A stretch of 64,000 nucleotides of DNA from Pseudomonadota bacterium (GCA_021787435.1 JAJYLY010000010.1:16931-80930), one strand, 5' to 3'; numbered from the stretch's first letter, positions 19,691-33,520 are shown. Numbers and translations: made by a program. The notes: generated from the sequence alone by a model not told the origin.

Positions 19691-20110
19691 TCAGTCCTCC
19701 CGACTCTCTCCTCTGAGTATCCTGCAAAGATGCTCATCCGACGGATTCAAAGTGCAGCGCGCAACGTCTTCAAAAAGGCGCTGTATCTCATCCAGACTGA
19801 AACTTGCCAGCAAGCGGTTGGCCAATTCTGTCTGCAGTGGCAACATGCGCGACTGCCCGTCAGGAAGTTTGAAACTGAACGCGGCTAGGCCCTTCAGATC
19901 GCCCTGCTTCCGGCTTAGATCAATCTGCTCTTTTTCGAGCAGTTCGTAGTATTGCTCCAGATCGTCCAATACTTCTTCGGAAAAATCCTCAGGGATGCAA
20001 ACCGCGTGGCCCATCGGATCATCCGAAATGATGCAGTCCACGCCTTGCTCTCTGGCGCGTGAGACAAATCTGTCGCGCAGCTTTTCATCAAAAAAGATGT
20101 ATTCGAACAT
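19691..20110 (-). CDS. Conserved-looking protein of unknown function
   Basis: I do not recognise a named family. The 139-residue product starts MFEYIFFDEKLRDRFV. It has an acidic helical centre (EEVLDDLEQYYELLEKEQIDLSRKQ), then AAFSFKLPDGQSRMLPLQTELANRLLASFSLDEIQRLFEDVA, and ends in CRILRGE. No signal peptide or membrane span is visible. The regular structure and typical codon use indicate a real gene. A TTG start at 20128 is possible, but the ATG at 20110 gives a cleaner N-terminus. It stands alone on the minus strand, facing the BepA-like gene. Confidence 0.72.
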   Translation of the reverse strand: MFEYIFFDEKLRDRFVSRAREQGVDCIISDDPMGHAVCIPEDFSEEVLDDLEQYYELLEKEQIDLSRKQGDLKGLAAFSFKLPDGQSRMLPLQTELANRLLASFSLDEIQRLFEDVARCTLNPSDEHLCRILRGESRED

Positions 20111-20615
20111 GTTGTATGAAATAAACAATGAAGTGTTTCATCCTGCAGTTTACGCTTGACGAAGTCAACAGCCTAGTTACAACGACCATTCAAACAACAG
20201 GGCTCGTGGTAAAAAACGAGCGCAATCAGGCTCGCCGCCTGCAGCACACCCAGGAAGTCTTAAACATCATTTCACCGCTGACATCTCCCTGCCCACAGCT
20301 TAAAGTTACCGCTTGCGCGGACTGTCGCAGGGACAGCCCCTCGAAACATGTCGTCTGACGGCTCGTGCTTCTGAATAAAAGAACGGGGATTCCTACTGTT
20401 AGCGATTGATGTCCCAATCGGAGAATGTTCTTTACGCATTCATATTGCGGTGATGCGTAGCACCACACAACCCGCAAGTCCATTTTCTTCATGCCGGAAC
20501 CCCGCTGCTTCGGTTCCTTGAAACGCCCCTTGCGGGCGTATTCGCAGATCCGCTCTACCTTTTGAATCGGCTATAAGGTCATGGAGATTTCAGGTCCAAT
20601 CAAGGCCTGATCAGC
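20111..20615 (+). other. Non-coding gap with two adjacent hairpins
   Basis: I see no credible gene here. An open frame of 76 codons from 20128 and a minus-strand frame of 88 codons at 20226-20492 resemble nothing. Two hairpins stand side by side: GGAACC pairs with GGTTCC at 20497-20518, and ACGCCC pairs with GGGCGT around a five-base loop at 20523-20539. They could be a repeat unit or a remnant. The region ends in the response-regulator fragment. Confidence 0.5.
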
Positions 20616-20755
20616 ATTCCTGTGATCGCGTTCACAGCACACGCGATGGATCGCGACTTCCAGCGCGGCACAAGGCCGAAGGTTTTGCAGATTACCTCAC
20701 CAAACCGCTCGATATTGCCACTTTCCTCAAGGCCATAGAACGTTGCCTGGCATGA
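20616..20755 (+). pseudogene. Response-regulator receiver domain, frameshifted C-terminal remnant
   Basis: The plus strand reads IPVIAFTAHAMDRDFQRGT and then, after a one-base shift of frame, EGFADYLTKPLDIATFLKAIERCLA and a TGA at 20753-20755. This is the beta4-alpha4-beta5 part of a receiver domain: TAHAM contains the conserved Thr/Ser switch position, and YLTKP contains the conserved lysine. Nothing upstream supplies the phospho-acceptor aspartate, so it is the decayed 3' end of a receiver-domain gene. It abuts the convergent parC stop. Confidence 0.8.
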
Positions 20756-20756
20756 G

Positions 20757-25098
<4,342 letters not shown>

Positions 25099-25145
25099 TC
25101 ATACCTCCACGTGAAACCTATCTGGAATGGTTAACCTGCGCCGCG

Positions 25146-27263
25146 CTAGTGCGTGTCCGGCTTCAGCAGCACGCTGGCCGCGAGGCTGGAATTGGCTTTC
25201 AGCAATCCGACTTCGTCGCCGAGTATGTGCGCTGCCTCGTTAAGCAGCACATCCTTGACGTCTTTCCTCGCTTTCTCGATCGCAAGGTCAGCGCTGATAT
25301 TGCGTTCGCTTGACTGCAAGCCGTCATCAGCAAGCTTTAACGCTTCCTGGGACGAGCTGTCAGTTTCGCGCAGCTTCAATCTGGCTTCCTGCGCCTCGCG
25401 CTCCTTCTTGCGCTCGGCCTCGTTAAGCGATATCTGGTTCTTCTTGCGCTGCGCATCGAACTCGGCGATATCCTCGCGCAAGGATTTGAAATCCCTGTCA
25501 TGCGTCACGCGCATGTCGTGGTCCACGATCAGCATAGGCAAAATGGGCGCGAGATCCCCGTCCGGATGATAGTTGGCCGACTTGATCTGCATCCAGGGCA
25601 GCGCGTTGTCATAGCTCGATTCGCCGAAATCCTCCGAGTCCATGATCATCGGCAGACTGATGTCCGGAACCACGCCGCGCAGCTGCGTGGTACCCCCGTT
25701 GATGCGAAAAAACTGCGCAGTGGTCATCTTGAGCTCGCCATATTCGGGCTGAGGATTTTTCACCAGCCTGTCCAGATTGATCACGGACTGTACGGTACCC
25801 TTGCCAAAACTGGTCGTGCCCATCACGACACCCCTGCCGTAGTCCTGTATCGCCGCCGCAAAGATTTCGGAGGCCGAAGCTGAGCCGTGGTTGATCAGCA
25901 CGCCCATCGGACCGCTCCAGACTGCATCCTCGTCCGTATCGCTCTCGACCGTGATATCCCCTTTGGAGTCGCGCTGCTGCACGACAGGACCCTTGCCTAC
26001 AAAAAGGCCGGTAAGCTCGATCGCTTCATCAAGCGACCCGCCGCCATTGTTGCGCAGATCCATCAGCACGCTGTCCACCTTGTCTTTCTTGAATTCTTTC
26101 AGAATGCGCGCAACATCGCGGGTAGCGCTCTTGTAATTCACATCCCCCTTCATGCGCGCTGCAAAATCCTGATAAAAGCCCGGCAGCGAAATCACGCCGA
26201 TGCGATGCGTTACATTCCCGTCCTTCACCTCGATGATCGACTTCTTGGCAGCTTGTTTGTCCAGCGTGATTTTTTTGCGTATCAGCGTGACCATCTTGTG
26301 CTTGCCGTCCAGCCCAGCTTGCGCAGGCAGCACGTCTAAACGCACAACGCTGCCCTCCTTCCCCCTGATCAGCGCGACCGTATCGTCTATGCGCCAGCCC
26401 ATCACGTCGACGATGGGCCCATCCTTGCCCTGACCCACGCCCACGATGCGATCACCCGGATTCAGCTGGCCAGACAATGCGGCAGGCCCTCCGGCCATCA
26501 ATTCCCTAATGGCCGTGTATTCATCCTTCTCCTGAAGTACGGCGCCAATGCCGATCAGCGACAGCCTCATTGAGATGTTGAAATCCTCAGAGGCGCGCAC
26601 CCCGAGGTAATTGGTATGCGGATCTATCGCCATCGCATAGGCGTTCATAAAGTCTTGGAACACATCGTCGCTCTTGACGCGCGTAAGGTTTTTCAGGGAG
26701 TTTTCATACCGTTTGTCCAGCGTCTCGCGTATGCTCTTGTCGTCCTTGCCGGCAAGCTTAAGACGCAGCCAGTCGTTTTTCACGCGCTTGCGCCACAGAT
26801 CATCCATATCTGCCTGCGACTGCGCCCATGGCGCATCCTTCCTGGTGTACTGATAGCTTTCCTGCTTGCTGAAATCAAACTTCCTGTTAAGCAGGCTCTT
26901 AGCATAGGCATAGCGCTGCGCTATCCGCTGCTGATAAAGGTTGAATATCGCAAAAGGTATGCTCAAGTCCTGCTTCAGGATCGCATCGCCAAGCTTCGTC
27001 TGGTCATCTTTGAAACTGTCGATATCGGACTGAAGAAAGAACATCTTCTCGCCATCAAGCTCCTTCAGATATTGATCGAAGATTTTCCTGGACAGCGCCT
27101 CGTCAAGCGGTATGCGCTTGTAATGGTAACGGGTCAGCACTTCGGCGGAGAGCAAGGCAGCCTGCGTCTGCTGCTGAAGCGGCGCAAGCTCCCTGTCGGC
27201 CTGAGCACTGTTGAAAGCAACCAGGGTGAACGCAAGCAATGCCCACAGAAATTTATTTTTCAT
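25146..27263 (-). CDS. prc: Tail-specific (C-terminal processing) protease
   Basis: This 705-residue periplasmic S41 protease of the Prc/Tsp type has a signal peptide at residues 1-22 and a long N-terminal helical domain (about 40-230). A PDZ domain follows near 240-330 (LMAGGPAALSGQLNPGDRIVGVG). The catalytic core has the nucleophile in NHGSASASEIFAAA (Ser near 459) and the lysine base in FGKGTVQS (near 486). Prc trims or degrades proteins by their C-termini, including murein hydrolases. Ribosome site GAGGAA precedes the ATG and a TATAAT-like -10 lies at 27290-27295 on the minus strand. Confidence 0.94.
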   Translation of the reverse strand: MKNKFLWALLAFTLVAFNSAQADRELAPLQQQTQAALLSAEVLTRYHYKRIPLDEALSRKIFDQYLKELDGEKMFFLQSDIDSFKDDQTKLGDAILKQDLSIPFAIFNLYQQRIAQRYAYAKSLLNRKFDFSKQESYQYTRKDAPWAQSQADMDDLWRKRVKNDWLRLKLAGKDDKSIRETLDKRYENSLKNLTRVKSDDVFQDFMNAYAMAIDPHTNYLGVRASEDFNISMRLSLIGIGAVLQEKDEYTAIRELMAGGPAALSGQLNPGDRIVGVGQGKDGPIVDVMGWRIDDTVALIRGKEGSVVRLDVLPAQAGLDGKHKMVTLIRKKITLDKQAAKKSIIEVKDGNVTHRIGVISLPGFYQDFAARMKGDVNYKSATRDVARILKEFKKDKVDSVLMDLRNNGGGSLDEAIELTGLFVGKGPVVQQRDSKGDITVESDTDEDAVWSGPMGVLINHGSASASEIFAAAIQDYGRGVVMGTTSFGKGTVQSVINLDRLVKNPQPEYGELKMTTAQFFRINGGTTQLRGVVPDISLPMIMDSEDFGESSYDNALPWMQIKSANYHPDGDLAPILPMLIVDHDMRVTHDRDFKSLREDIAEFDAQRKKNQISLNEAERKKEREAQEARLKLRETDSSSQEALKLADDGLQSSERNISADLAIEKARKDVKDVLLNEAAHILGDEVGLLKANSSLAASVLLKPDTH

Positions 27264-27385
27264 CTATGATTTCCTCTAAGTCGGCTGGCATTATATCCCT
27301 AATCATTTTTGGCGCAGTCAGGTATATCTTCCAGATGGAGTGGTGTTTGAAGTCTGTTCCCGCAAAAAGTTCAGTCTTGCCCGCC

Positions 27386-28849
27386 TCACAGCCCAAGTCT
27401 GCTCCACATCTCGTCCACACGACGCCTGACGGCATCGCTCATCACGATCGGCGTACCCCACTCGCGCTGCGTCTCACCAATCCACTTGTTGGTCGCATCC
27501 AACCCCATCTTCCCGCCCAGACCTGACACAGGGCTTGCGAAATCTAGGTAGTCTATCGGTGTGTTTTCCACAAGCAAGGTATCCCTAACCGGATCGACGC
27601 GCGTGGTAATCGCCCAGATGACTTCCTGCCAGTTGCGTATGTCGATATCTTCATCCACCACGATGATGAATTTCGTGTACATGAACTGGCGTAAAAAAGA
27701 CCAGATGCCGAACATGATGCGCTTGGCATGACCCGCATACTGCTTTTTGATGCTCACAGTCGCCATGCGGTAGCTGCATCCTTCAGGCGGCAGGTAGAAA
27801 TCCACGATCTCGGGAAACTGCTTTTGCAGTAGCGGCACGAACACCTCGTTCAGAGCAACGCCCAGCATCGCCGGCTCATCCGGCGGCTTGCCGGTATAGG
27901 TAGAATGATAAATGGGGTCGCGCTTCATGGTGATGCGCTCTATGGTCAGCACCGGAAATTTGTCCTGCTCATTGTAATAGCCGGTATGGTCTCCATAGGG
28001 ACCTTCGAGGGCCAATTCACCCGGATGTATCACGCCTTCCAGCACGATCTCGCTGCTTGCAGGCACTTCAAGGTCGCCGCTCAAACACTTCACGAGCTCT
28101 GTCTTGGAGCCACGCAAAAGACCGGCGAACTGGTATTCAGACAGCGAGTCCGGCACGGGGGTTACCGCACCCAGTATCGTCGCAGGATCAGCGCCTATCA
28201 CCACCGCAACCGGGAAAGGCTCATCAGGAAATTTCAGGCAGTGGTCCCTGAAGTCCAGCGCGCCGCCGCGATGCGCAAGCCAGCGCATGATCACCTTGTT
28301 GTTTGCTACCACCTGCTGGCGATAAACGCCCAGGTTCTGGCGGGTCTTGCCAGGCCCACGGGTCACCACCAGCCCCCAAGTGATCAGGGGGGCGATATCG
28401 CCTGGCCAGCAGTGCTGTATCGGCAAACGGGAAAGATCAACATCCGAACCTTCCCACACCACTTCCTGGCAGGGAGCGGAAGACAGCACCTTGGGCGACA
28501 TGTTCAAGACCTGCTTCAACACCGGCCATTTTTCCCATGCATCCTTTAAACCCTTGGGCGGCTCGGGCTCTTTGAGATAGGCAAGCAACTTTCCCACCTC
28601 GCGCAGCGCTGCAATCGATTCCTCACCCATGCCCATTGCGACGCGGCGCGGCGTGCCGAAAAGATTCGCAAGCACAGGCATGGTGTGGCCGACAGGATTT
28701 TCGAACAGGATCGCAGGGCCCTGTAAACGCAATACGCGGTCACAGATTTCCGTCATTTCAAGATGCGTAGACACAGGCAAACCGACGCGCTTGAGTTCGC
28801 CAATTTTTTCAAGCTGCACAATAAAATCGCGAAGGTCTTTATATTTCAT
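27386..28849 (-). CDS. ubiD: UbiD decarboxylase
   Basis: The 487-residue product matches 3-octaprenyl-4-hydroxybenzoate carboxy-lyase, the prenylated-FMN-dependent decarboxylase of ubiquinone synthesis. Recognisable segments are [22 protein letters not shown], the prFMN-site region [23 protein letters not shown], and [20 protein letters not shown]. The ATG at 28849 follows AAAGGAG, so the 15 codons upstream are not coding. ubiX, which makes the cofactor, is not in the window; ubiC, ubiA and a UbiH-family gene are, but apart from it. Confidence 0.95.
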   Translation of the reverse strand: MKYKDLRDFIVQLEKIGELKRVGLPVSTHLEMTEICDRVLRLQGPAILFENPVGHTMPVLANLFGTPRRVAMGMGEESIAALREVGKLLAYLKEPEPPKGLKDAWEKWPVLKQVLNMSPKVLSSAPCQEVVWEGSDVDLSRLPIQHCWPGDIAPLITWGLVVTRGPGKTRQNLGVYRQQVVANNKVIMRWLAHRGGALDFRDHCLKFPDEPFPVAVVIGADPATILGAVTPVPDSLSEYQFAGLLRGSKTELVKCLSGDLEVPASSEIVLEGVIHPGELALEGPYGDHTGYYNEQDKFPVLTIERITMKRDPIYHSTYTGKPPDEPAMLGVALNEVFVPLLQKQFPEIVDFYLPPEGCSYRMATVSIKKQYAGHAKRIMFGIWSFLRQFMYTKFIIVVDEDIDIRNWQEVIWAITTRVDPVRDTLLVENTPIDYLDFASPVSGLGGKMGLDATNKWIGETQREWGTPIVMSDAVRRRVDEMWSRLGL

Positions 28850-28859
28850 CACAACTCCT

Positions 28860-28905
28860 TTAGCTGGCAGATGGTAGCTCGTGGTAGGTAGCAAAACCAG
28901 GTTTA
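28860..28905. repeat. Short repeated words in the ubiD upstream gap
   Basis: The 64-base gap between ubiD and the acyltransferase gene carries slipped copies of one word: TAGCTGGCAGATGG, GTAGCTCGTGG, TAGGTAGC and TTTAGCTAC. A similar AGCTCGT word occurs in the purD-purH gap near 45480. They may come from replication slippage or be remains of a dispersed element. No function is visible. Confidence 0.45.
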
Positions 28906-28913
28906 GCTACAAG

Positions 28914-29786
28914 CTAATAAATTTTCTTTTCACCTTCCGGCCTTGTCTTGAAGCGCTTGTGCAACCAGAAATACTGCTCGGGTATTTCCCTCACGCGCTC
29001 CTCAATGAACTCGTTCATGCGCCGCGCATCCTGGACTTCATCGCCGCTCGGGAAATTCTCCCAAGGTTGATAAAAGCGCAGCACATATCCCGCGCTTCCC
29101 GGCAACACGCGCGTGACCGTGGGCACCACTATCGCACCAGTCATCTTAGCGATGCGCGACACGGAAGTCATGGTCGCCGCCGGCACGCCGAAGAAAGGCA
29201 CAAACACACCGTCCTTGATGCCCTGATCCTGGTCGGGCAGATAAAAAAAGGAGATGCCTTGGCGCATGTGCCTGATGACAGGCCTCAACCCCTGCTGCCT
29301 CGAATAGAGGAGCTGCTTGCCAAAGCGCTGGCGCTTTTCCAGGAGCAGCCTTGTCATGTAGGGATTCTTCTGGTTGGAATACATGCTCATCGAATCCACC
29401 CGCTGCGCGATCCACTGCCCTCCCACATCGAGACCCACGAAATGGGGCGTGAGTAATATCGCAGGCTTGCCCCTGATGGCCTCGAAATGTTCCACGCCCT
29501 CGACATTTATCAGGCTGTTGATGCGATCCCTGCTTGACCACCACAGGATACTGCGCTCCATCAGGCTGCGCGCAAACATCCTGAAATGCCGCTTCAAAAG
29601 CCGCTCGCGCGCCTTATCGCCAAGATCAGGAAAACACAGCTTCAGGTTGATCGTCCCGATGCGGCGGCGGTCTGACGCGATATAGTAGAGCGCACTGCCC
29701 AGCGCATTACCTATGAAAACGATGACCGGGAAAGGCAGAAAGTGGATCATCCAGAAAATGAATACGCCAAAACGGGCCAGCATCAT
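28914..29786 (-). CDS. Lipid A biosynthesis (LpxL/LpxM-type) acyltransferase, copy 1
   Basis: A 290-residue inner-membrane acyltransferase with an N-terminal membrane helix and the catalytic HX4D motif in LLTPHFVGLDVGG. Also visible are LYYIASDRRRIGTINLKLCFPDL and the later LPDQDQGIKDGVFVPFFGVPA, both typical of the HtrB/LpxL family that adds secondary acyl chains to Kdo2-lipid IVA. ATG 29786 overlaps the stop of the second acyltransferase gene as ATGA. The two paralogues are expected to add different chains, but their order of action cannot be read from sequence. Confidence 0.9.
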   Translation of the reverse strand: MMLARFGVFIFWMIHFLPFPVIVFIGNALGSALYYIASDRRRIGTINLKLCFPDLGDKARERLLKRHFRMFARSLMERSILWWSSRDRINSLINVEGVEHFEAIRGKPAILLTPHFVGLDVGGQWIAQRVDSMSMYSNQKNPYMTRLLLEKRQRFGKQLLYSRQQGLRPVIRHMRQGISFFYLPDQDQGIKDGVFVPFFGVPAATMTSVSRIAKMTGAIVVPTVTRVLPGSAGYVLRFYQPWENFPSGDEVQDARRMNEFIEERVREIPEQYFWLHKRFKTRPEGEKKIY

Positions 29787-30652
29787 GCATCCTTGGCCGG
29801 CGGCTCTACGCCGCCTGGCACCTTGTAGCGGTTGTAACTCCAAAGATACTGAGCCGGGCAGGCCCTGATGATCTTCTCAAGGGCCTTGTTGATCTGCTGC
29901 GCAACGGGTTGCGAGTAATCGAGTTGCAAGGGCTCGAAATGCATCACGTAACCCGCTCCTTTTGCCTTGCGCTCAGCAGCAACCAGAAACACCATCGCGT
30001 CGCTGGCTTCCGCAAGGCGTCCCACCAGCGTCATGGTATAGGCGGGACGGCCGAAAAAGTCCGCCCACACCCCCTCTCCACCGCTTGGCACCTGATCAGG
30101 CAAAAGCCCTATGGCTTCATCGCGCTTTAACGCCTTGTACAGCAGTCGCACCCCGCTTAAGTCCGCCTTGGCCAGTTTTGCCTGGCCGCGTCCGCGCCCA
30201 TTGCACATCACCTCTTCCAGCCACGCGAGCCTGGGCTGTCGATACAGGATCACGATGGGGCGATGCTGCGCGCAATATAGCCCAGCCAGCTCGAAGCAAC
30301 CAAGATGAGGTGTTAGGTAAATCACGCTGCCGCCCTCTTGCGCCGCATCGAAATATTCTTTTCCGCGGCATTCAAGCACCTTGCCCAGCACCTTCTCATA
30401 GGGCCTGCCCCATATCCAGGGAAGCTCCATGATGCTCTTGCCTGCTTCGGTAATGCTTGCCGACAATAGTGCTTTTCCCTCTTCATCGTCAGGCGAATAA
30501 CCCGCCTGCCGCAAATTTTCTCGCATCCGCGCCGCGTATCCAGGAGACAATGCGTAGGTCATGCGGCCCAACAGCGCACCCAGCCCATGCAGAACGCGCA
30601 GCGGCAACAGGGAGAGCATGCGAAAGAAGAATCTGAAAATGAAATCGGCCAT
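29783..30652 (-). CDS. Lipid A biosynthesis (LpxL/LpxM-type) acyltransferase, copy 2
   Basis: A 289-residue paralogue of the downstream gene, first in the pair. The catalytic motif is HX4E (TPHLGCFELAG) rather than HX4D, which the family tolerates. LLPDQVPSGGEGVWADFFGRPAYT aligns with the LPDQ segment of copy 1. The ATG at 30652 is preferred; an in-frame TTG six codons upstream is weaker. It diverges from metK across a 73-base gap holding a palindrome and a -10 element. A tandem pair of such genes next to metK is common in betaproteobacteria. Confidence 0.88.
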   Translation of the reverse strand: MADFIFRFFFRMLSLLPLRVLHGLGALLGRMTYALSPGYAARMRENLRQAGYSPDDEEGKALLSASITEAGKSIMELPWIWGRPYEKVLGKVLECRGKEYFDAAQEGGSVIYLTPHLGCFELAGLYCAQHRPIVILYRQPRLAWLEEVMCNGRGRGQAKLAKADLSGVRLLYKALKRDEAIGLLPDQVPSGGEGVWADFFGRPAYTMTLVGRLAEASDAMVFLVAAERKAKGAGYVMHFEPLQLDYSQPVAQQINKALEKIIRACPAQYLWSYNRYKVPGGVEPPAKDA

Positions 30653-30663
30653 ATGGGGCAATG

Positions 30664-30708
30664 CTACCAAGTTTCAGAGACTTTGGTAGAATGCTCTTTC
30701 TTTATAAT
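30664..30708 (+). promoter_or_regulatory. Palindrome and putative metK promoter
   Basis: A near-perfect inverted repeat, CTACCAA ... TTGGTAG, spans 30664-30689 with about 12 bases between the arms. It stands just upstream of a TATAAT at 30703-30708, 18 bases before the metK ATG. The position between divergent genes suits an operator, though a hairpin in the leftward transcript is also possible. I do not recognise the regulator. Confidence 0.45.
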
Positions 30709-30725
30709 TTATCAAGCGGGAAACC

Positions 30726-31889
30726 ATGAGTGAATTTCTGTTTACATCCGAGTCTGTCTCCGAAGGCCATCCCGACAAGGTTTCAGACCAGATTTCCGAT
30801 GCAATACTTGACGCCATTCTAGCGCAAGACCCCTATGCCAGGGTAGCCGCCGAGACGCTCACCAACACAGGACTAGTGGTTTTGGCAGGCGAGATCACCA
30901 CCACCGCAAATGTCGACTACATACAGGTCGCGCGCAACACCATCAAACGCATAGGCTATGACAACACCGAATACGGCATAGACTACAAGGGCTGCGCAGT
31001 ACTGGTCGCCTACGACAAGCAAAGCCCGGACATCGCCCAGGGCGTGGACCGCGCATCCGACGATTACCTGAACCAGGGCGCAGGCGACCAGGGGCTGATG
31101 TTCGGCTATGCCTGCAATGAAACGCCGACCCTGATGCCGCTGGCCATCTACCTCTCGCACCTCGTGGTGCAGCGCCAGGCGCAATTGCGCCACGACGGCA
31201 GGCTGCCCTGGCTGCGACCGGATGCCAAGTCACAGGTGACGATACGCTATGTCGACGGAAAACCGCATAGCATAGACACCGTCGTGCTTTCCACGCAGCA
31301 TGCACCTGAAATGAAACTGGAAGACATCCGCGAAGCCGCAATCGAGGAGATCATCAAGCCCATGCTGCCCAAGGAGCTTGTCAAGGGCAACATCAACTAT
31401 CTGGTCAATCCTACCGGGCGTTTCGTGATCGGAGGGCCGCAAGGCGACTGCGGATTGACCGGCCGCAAGATCATCGTGGACACCTATGGCGGCGCAGCCC
31501 CCCACGGCGGCGGCGCATTCTCCGGCAAAGATCCCTCCAAGGTAGACCGCTCCGCAGCCTACGCCGGGCGCTATGTCGCAAAGAACATCGTCGCAGCGGG
31601 CCTGGCAAGCAAGTGCCTGGTTCAGGTTTCCTACGCGATCGGCGTTGCCAAGCCGACCAGCGTGATGGTAGACACCTATGGCACAGGCAAGATTTCCAAC
31701 GAGAAGCTGACCGAACTCGTGCTGCGCCATTTTGATTTGCGTCCCAAGGGCATCGTGAACATGCTCGACCTCTTGCGCCCAATCTACGAGAAGACTGCGG
31801 CTTACGGCCATTTCGGCCGCGAGGAGCCGGAATTCACCTGGGAAAGCATAGACAAGGCCGCAGTGCTGCGCTCAGACGCAGACCTGTAA
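30726..31889 (+). CDS. metK: S-adenosylmethionine synthetase
   Basis: This 387-residue cytoplasmic enzyme makes SAM from methionine and ATP. It begins with [21 protein letters not shown], which holds the catalytic histidine, and carries the signatures [12 protein letters not shown] and [19 protein letters not shown]. Length is standard. It is followed by an SAH riboswitch and ahcY, placing synthesis of SAM and removal of its by-product side by side, then metF. Confidence 0.98.
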   Translation: MSEFLFTSESVSEGHPDKVSDQISDAILDAILAQDPYARVAAETLTNTGLVVLAGEITTTANVDYIQVARNTIKRIGYDNTEYGIDYKGCAVLVAYDKQSPDIAQGVDRASDDYLNQGAGDQGLMFGYACNETPTLMPLAIYLSHLVVQRQAQLRHDGRLPWLRPDAKSQVTIRYVDGKPHSIDTVVLSTQHAPEMKLEDIREAAIEEIIKPMLPKELVKGNINYLVNPTGRFVIGGPQGDCGLTGRKIIVDTYGGAAPHGGGAFSGKDPSKVDRSAAYAGRYVAKNIVAAGLASKCLVQVSYAIGVAKPTSVMVDTYGTGKISNEKLTELVLRHFDLRPKGIVNMLDLLRPIYEKTAAYGHFGREEPEFTWESIDKAAVLRSDADL

Positions 31890-31927
31890 GAGTCCGGCCA
31901 AGGACGCAACCCTTGGCTGTTTTGCGC

Positions 31928-31933
31928 TATAAT
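31928..31933 (+). promoter_or_regulatory. -10 element of the ahcY promoter
   Basis: A perfect TATAAT ends ten bases before the first paired base of the riboswitch, so transcription would start at the aptamer edge. No good -35 is visible at 17 bases. This suggests ahcY has its own promoter rather than relying on metK read-through. Confidence 0.6.
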
Positions 31934-31942
31934 CCGCATCCT

Positions 31943-31999
31943 TCGAGAGGTGCTGCAACGGCTAAATGTCCGTCAGGCTCGATTGTTTCAACGGCACCT
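31943..31999 (+). ncRNA. SAH riboswitch (ahcY motif)
   Basis: The leader folds as the S-adenosylhomocysteine aptamer. P1 pairs TCGAG (31943-31947) with CTCGA (31978-31982). P2 pairs ACGG (31958-31961) with CCGT (31970-31973). The pseudoknot pairs AGGTGC (31948-31953) with GCACCT (31994-31999), all without mismatch. The conserved GCTGCAACGG and GTCAGGCTCG segments match the known motif, found upstream of SAH hydrolase genes in proteobacteria. SAH binding raises expression of the downstream gene in characterised cases. There is no terminator between it and the ahcY start, so control may act on translation. Confidence 0.92.
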
Positions 32000-32032
32000 A
32001 TTCATTAACCATCACAATGAATGGAGTTTATT

Positions 32033-33445
32033 ATGAACGCTGTTGACAACAAGCTTGCAGATTACATCGTCGCCGACATGTCTCTGGCTGACTGGGGACG
32101 CAAGGAACTGGCCATCGCCGAAATTGAAATGCCCGGCCTGATGGCCATACGCAAGGAGTACTCGGCGAGCAAACCGCTCAAGGGCGCGCGCATCACGGGC
32201 TCGCTGCACATGACCATACAGACTGGCGTGCTAATCGAGACTTTGAAGGCGCTGGGCGCCGAAGTGCGCTGGGCCTCCTGCAACATATACTCCACACAGG
32301 ACCATGCAGCTGCCGCAATCGCCGCAACCGGCACGCCTGTGTTTGCTGTGAAAGGCGAGACGCTCGCCGAATACTGGGACTACACGCACCGCATCTTCGA
32401 ATGGAAAGACGGCAGCCTGTCGAACATGATACTGGACGACGGCGGGGATGCCACCCTGCTTCTGCATCTTGGCGCTCGCGCAGAAAAGGATGCGGGCATC
32501 TTGAACAACCCTGAATCTGAAGAAGAAATCTACCTGTACAACTCGATCAAGGCGAAGCTTGCGGTCGACAAGACCTGGTATTCCACGCGTCTTGCCGCGA
32601 TCAAGGGCGTGACAGAGGAAACCACCACTGGCGTGCACCGCCTCTACCAGATGCATGAGCGCGGCGAGCTGAAATTCCCTGCCATAAACGTGAACGATTC
32701 TGTCACCAAGTCCAAGTTCGACAACCTGTACGGCTGCCGCGAATCACTGGTCGACGGCATCAAGCGCGCGACCGACGTGATGGTCGCCGGCAAAATCGCG
32801 GTAATTGCAGGCTATGGCGATGTTGGCAAGGGCTCCGCGCAGGCAATGCGCGCGCTTTCCGCCCAGGTCTGGGTCACCGAGATCGATCCCATCTGCGCGT
32901 TGCAGGCCGCGATGGAAGGCTACCGCGTGGTCACCATGGATTACGCATGCGAGCACGGCGACATTTTTGTGACCTGCACCGGCAACTATCATGTGATCAC
33001 GCACGATCACATGAGAAAGATGAAAAACCAGGCGATCGTCTGCAACATCGGCCACTTCGACAACGAGATTGATGTTGCATCGCTCAAGCAGTACAAGTGG
33101 GAAAACATCAAGCCCCAGGTCGATCACGTGATCTTTCCGGATGGAAAGCGCATCCTGCTGCTCGCGGAAGGTCGCCTGGTGAACCTGGGTTGCGGCACGG
33201 GCCATCCTTCCTATGTGATGTCTTCCTCGTTTGCAAACCAGACAATCGCGCAGATCGAACTTTTCACGCGCACCAGCGAATACCCTGTCGGCGTTTATAC
33301 CCTACCCAAGCATCTGGACGAGAAGGTTGCGCGATTGCAACTGACCACGCTCAATGCCAATTTAAGCGAACTGACCGACCAGCAGGCGGCTTACATCGGC
33401 GTGCCCAAAAACGGCCCTTACAAGGCCGATCATTACCGGTACTAA
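32033..33445 (+). CDS. ahcY: S-adenosylhomocysteine hydrolase
   Basis: This 470-residue NAD-dependent enzyme splits S-adenosylhomocysteine into adenosine and homocysteine, relieving inhibition of methyltransferases. The NAD-binding [27 protein letters not shown] is near residue 262, and the C-terminus ends [11 protein letters not shown] as in the family. The insertion with [17 protein letters not shown] is the one seen in the long bacterial form. I chose ATG 32033 because GGAG at 32023-32026 is correctly spaced from it; the ATG at 32021 overlaps that site. The SAH riboswitch precedes it. Confidence 0.97.
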   Translation: MNAVDNKLADYIVADMSLADWGRKELAIAEIEMPGLMAIRKEYSASKPLKGARITGSLHMTIQTGVLIETLKALGAEVRWASCNIYSTQDHAAAAIAATGTPVFAVKGETLAEYWDYTHRIFEWKDGSLSNMILDDGGDATLLLHLGARAEKDAGILNNPESEEEIYLYNSIKAKLAVDKTWYSTRLAAIKGVTEETTTGVHRLYQMHERGELKFPAINVNDSVTKSKFDNLYGCRESLVDGIKRATDVMVAGKIAVIAGYGDVGKGSAQAMRALSAQVWVTEIDPICALQAAMEGYRVVTMDYACEHGDIFVTCTGNYHVITHDHMRKMKNQAIVCNIGHFDNEIDVASLKQYKWENIKPQVDHVIFPDGKRILLLAEGRLVNLGCGTGHPSYVMSSSFANQTIAQIELFTRTSEYPVGVYTLPKHLDEKVARLQLTTLNANLSELTDQQAAYIGVPKNGPYKADHYRY

Positions 33446-33463
33446 AAACAGGATTGTGGACTG

Positions 33464-33520
33464 GGATTGAGGATTGAAGACTGAGTTATAAACAACAGTT
33501 TTTCTCGGCCCTCAATCCTC
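33464..33520. repeat. Inverted repeat in the gap after ahcY
   Basis: GGATTGAGG (33464-33472) is the exact reverse complement of CCTCAATCC (33510-33518). The shifted pair GAGGATTG/CAATCCTC also fits, and further GGATTG-type words lie on each side. The same arms flank the gap between ubiC and ubiA (39826-39900), while the sequences between the arms differ. It could fold in RNA, but no T-run follows. Confidence 0.6.

Noticed and set aside
30653..30725. SAM riboswitch in front of metK
   Set aside because: The gap is too short after the -10 element (about 17 bases to the ATG) to hold any SAM aptamer.
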